Shown here piece by piece: positions 63,663 to 64,000 of a stretch of 64,000 nt of DNA. The DNA lies in contig NZ_SZNK01000001.1 in the NCBI RefSeq assembly GCF_005217615.1, forward strand, positions 3,560,501 through 3,624,500, read 5' to 3'. How positions within the stretch are numbered: position 1 is the stretch's first letter; every line of letters starts with the position of its first letter. This DNA comes from Brevibacillus antibioticus. Lineage in GTDB: Bacteria; Bacillota; Bacilli; Brevibacillales; Brevibacillaceae. The position numbers were made by a program, and so were the translations under genes. The notes beneath the pieces were generated by a model. It saw only the letters and a list, made by a program, of their open reading frames with translations, was not told the DNA's origin and searched no databases.

Positions 63663-63681
63663 TTCATATACGGAGGTACAC

Positions 63682-64000
63682 ATGAAACTACTGAATAAAG
63701 TCGTGGTCATCACAGGAGCTAGTCGAGGATTGGGCCTTGAGATGGCAAATGCTCTGGCAAAAGAAGGAGCGATCGTTTGGGCAACCTCTCGAACCGCGCC
63801 TCATCCGAACGAAATTGCACACGCTGAACCGGGAAGTGTGACGAATGTACAGCTAGACGTGACTGACGAGCAAAGTGTCCTTACCTTATTTGCGCAAGTA
63901 CAAAGGTTATACGGACGTCTCGATGTCCTCGTTAACAATGCAGGCGTCGGCGTATTTAAGCCTGTTGAACAAACAAGCGTAGATGAATGGGAGAATGTTT
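63682..64000 (+). CDS. Short-chain dehydrogenase/reductase (SDR), 3' end cut by window edge
   Basis: The first 106 codons of an SDR oxidoreductase. The cofactor motif VVVITGASRGLGLEMANAL (TGxxxGxG) and the structural NNAG in LDVLVNNAGVGVF are visible; the catalytic YxxxK lies beyond the window. GGAGG precedes the ATG by six bases. It is divergent from the 3-hydroxyacyl-CoA dehydrogenase gene. Confidence 0.92.
   Translation, partial: MKLLNKVVVITGASRGLGLEMANALAKEGAIVWATSRTAPHPNEIAHAEPGSVTNVQLDVTDEQSVLTLFAQVQRLYGRLDVLVNNAGVGVFKPVEQTSVDEWENV

Noticed and set aside
1..64000. Prophage, insertion sequence, tRNA or rRNA genes
   Set aside because: I saw no transposase, integrase, phage structural gene, or recognisable tRNA or rRNA sequence. 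Decayed genes here can be explained by deletion and frameshift.

Overview
This window looks like chromosomal DNA of a spore-forming, low-to-mid GC Firmicute of the Paenibacillaceae, most likely Brevibacillus. The reasons are strong AGGAGG-type ribosome binding sites with frequent GTG/TTG starts, many lipobox proteins, a Spo0E-family phosphatase, GlnK/GlnL next to a glutamine ABC transporter, an aa3-600-type quinol oxidase, and a Bacillus-style anaerobic cobalamin operon with CbiH60 and a His-tailed CbiX. The genus call is an inference from gene content; no rRNA or tRNA gene was seen.

Layout. 1-12.6 kb: one long minus-strand cobalamin operon of 14 visible genes (cobO to a truncated cbiF). Many junctions overlap or touch. 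It is headed by a promoter, a cobalamin riboswitch and a riboswitch-proximal terminator. 12.7-13.5 kb: a VanX/DdpX-like dipeptidase on the plus strand. 13.5-18.4 kb: an unusual five-gene minus-strand operon: two E1/ThiF-like enzymes, a DUF441 membrane protein, a lipoprotein alpha/beta-hydrolase, and an isopropylmalate-synthase-like enzyme fused to a cupin. This is my best candidate for an undescribed pathway. 18.5-22.8 kb: a 696-residue TerD-domain protein and a YerD-like glutamate-synthase-domain protein, separated by 550 bp that carry two copies of a structured repeat. 23.3-27 kb: a nosDLYF copper-maturation module without nosZ. 27-32.3 kb: glnQHMP transporter plus the glnK-glnL two-component system. 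32.4-39.3 kb: a decayed sigma/anti-sigma gene, small DUF proteins, an ADP-ribosylglycohydrolase, and a PadR/MFS pair. 39.4-43.5 kb: blaR1-blaI-bla with three operator dyads, and an FHA/winged-helix regulator directly downstream. 43.7-46.5 kb: a minimal FAD protein, a tandem-duplicated unknown gene, a GNAT, and a 200-bp inverted-repeat element. 46.5-50.5 kb: qoxABCD with His-rich tails. 51-58 kb: small membrane proteins, a two-component relic, an Lrp/EamA pair, a Spo0E cluster, and an RRNPP-type regulator followed by a previously uncalled 49-codon signal-peptide gene. 58-64 kb: two paralogous chemoreceptors, a 3-hydroxyacyl-CoA dehydrogenase and a truncated SDR.

How parts work together. The cobalamin genes cover most corrin-ring methylations, cobalt insertion, adenosylation and nucleotide-loop assembly; cbiG, cbiA, cbiP and cobT are not in the window. 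GlnK/GlnL probably senses glutamine and controls the adjacent transporter. BlaR1-BlaI controls bla through the TACA/TGTA dyads. The RRNPP receptor and its downstream secreted peptide form a self-contained quorum-sensing unit. All functional calls come from reading sequence and family knowledge; no database search was run.
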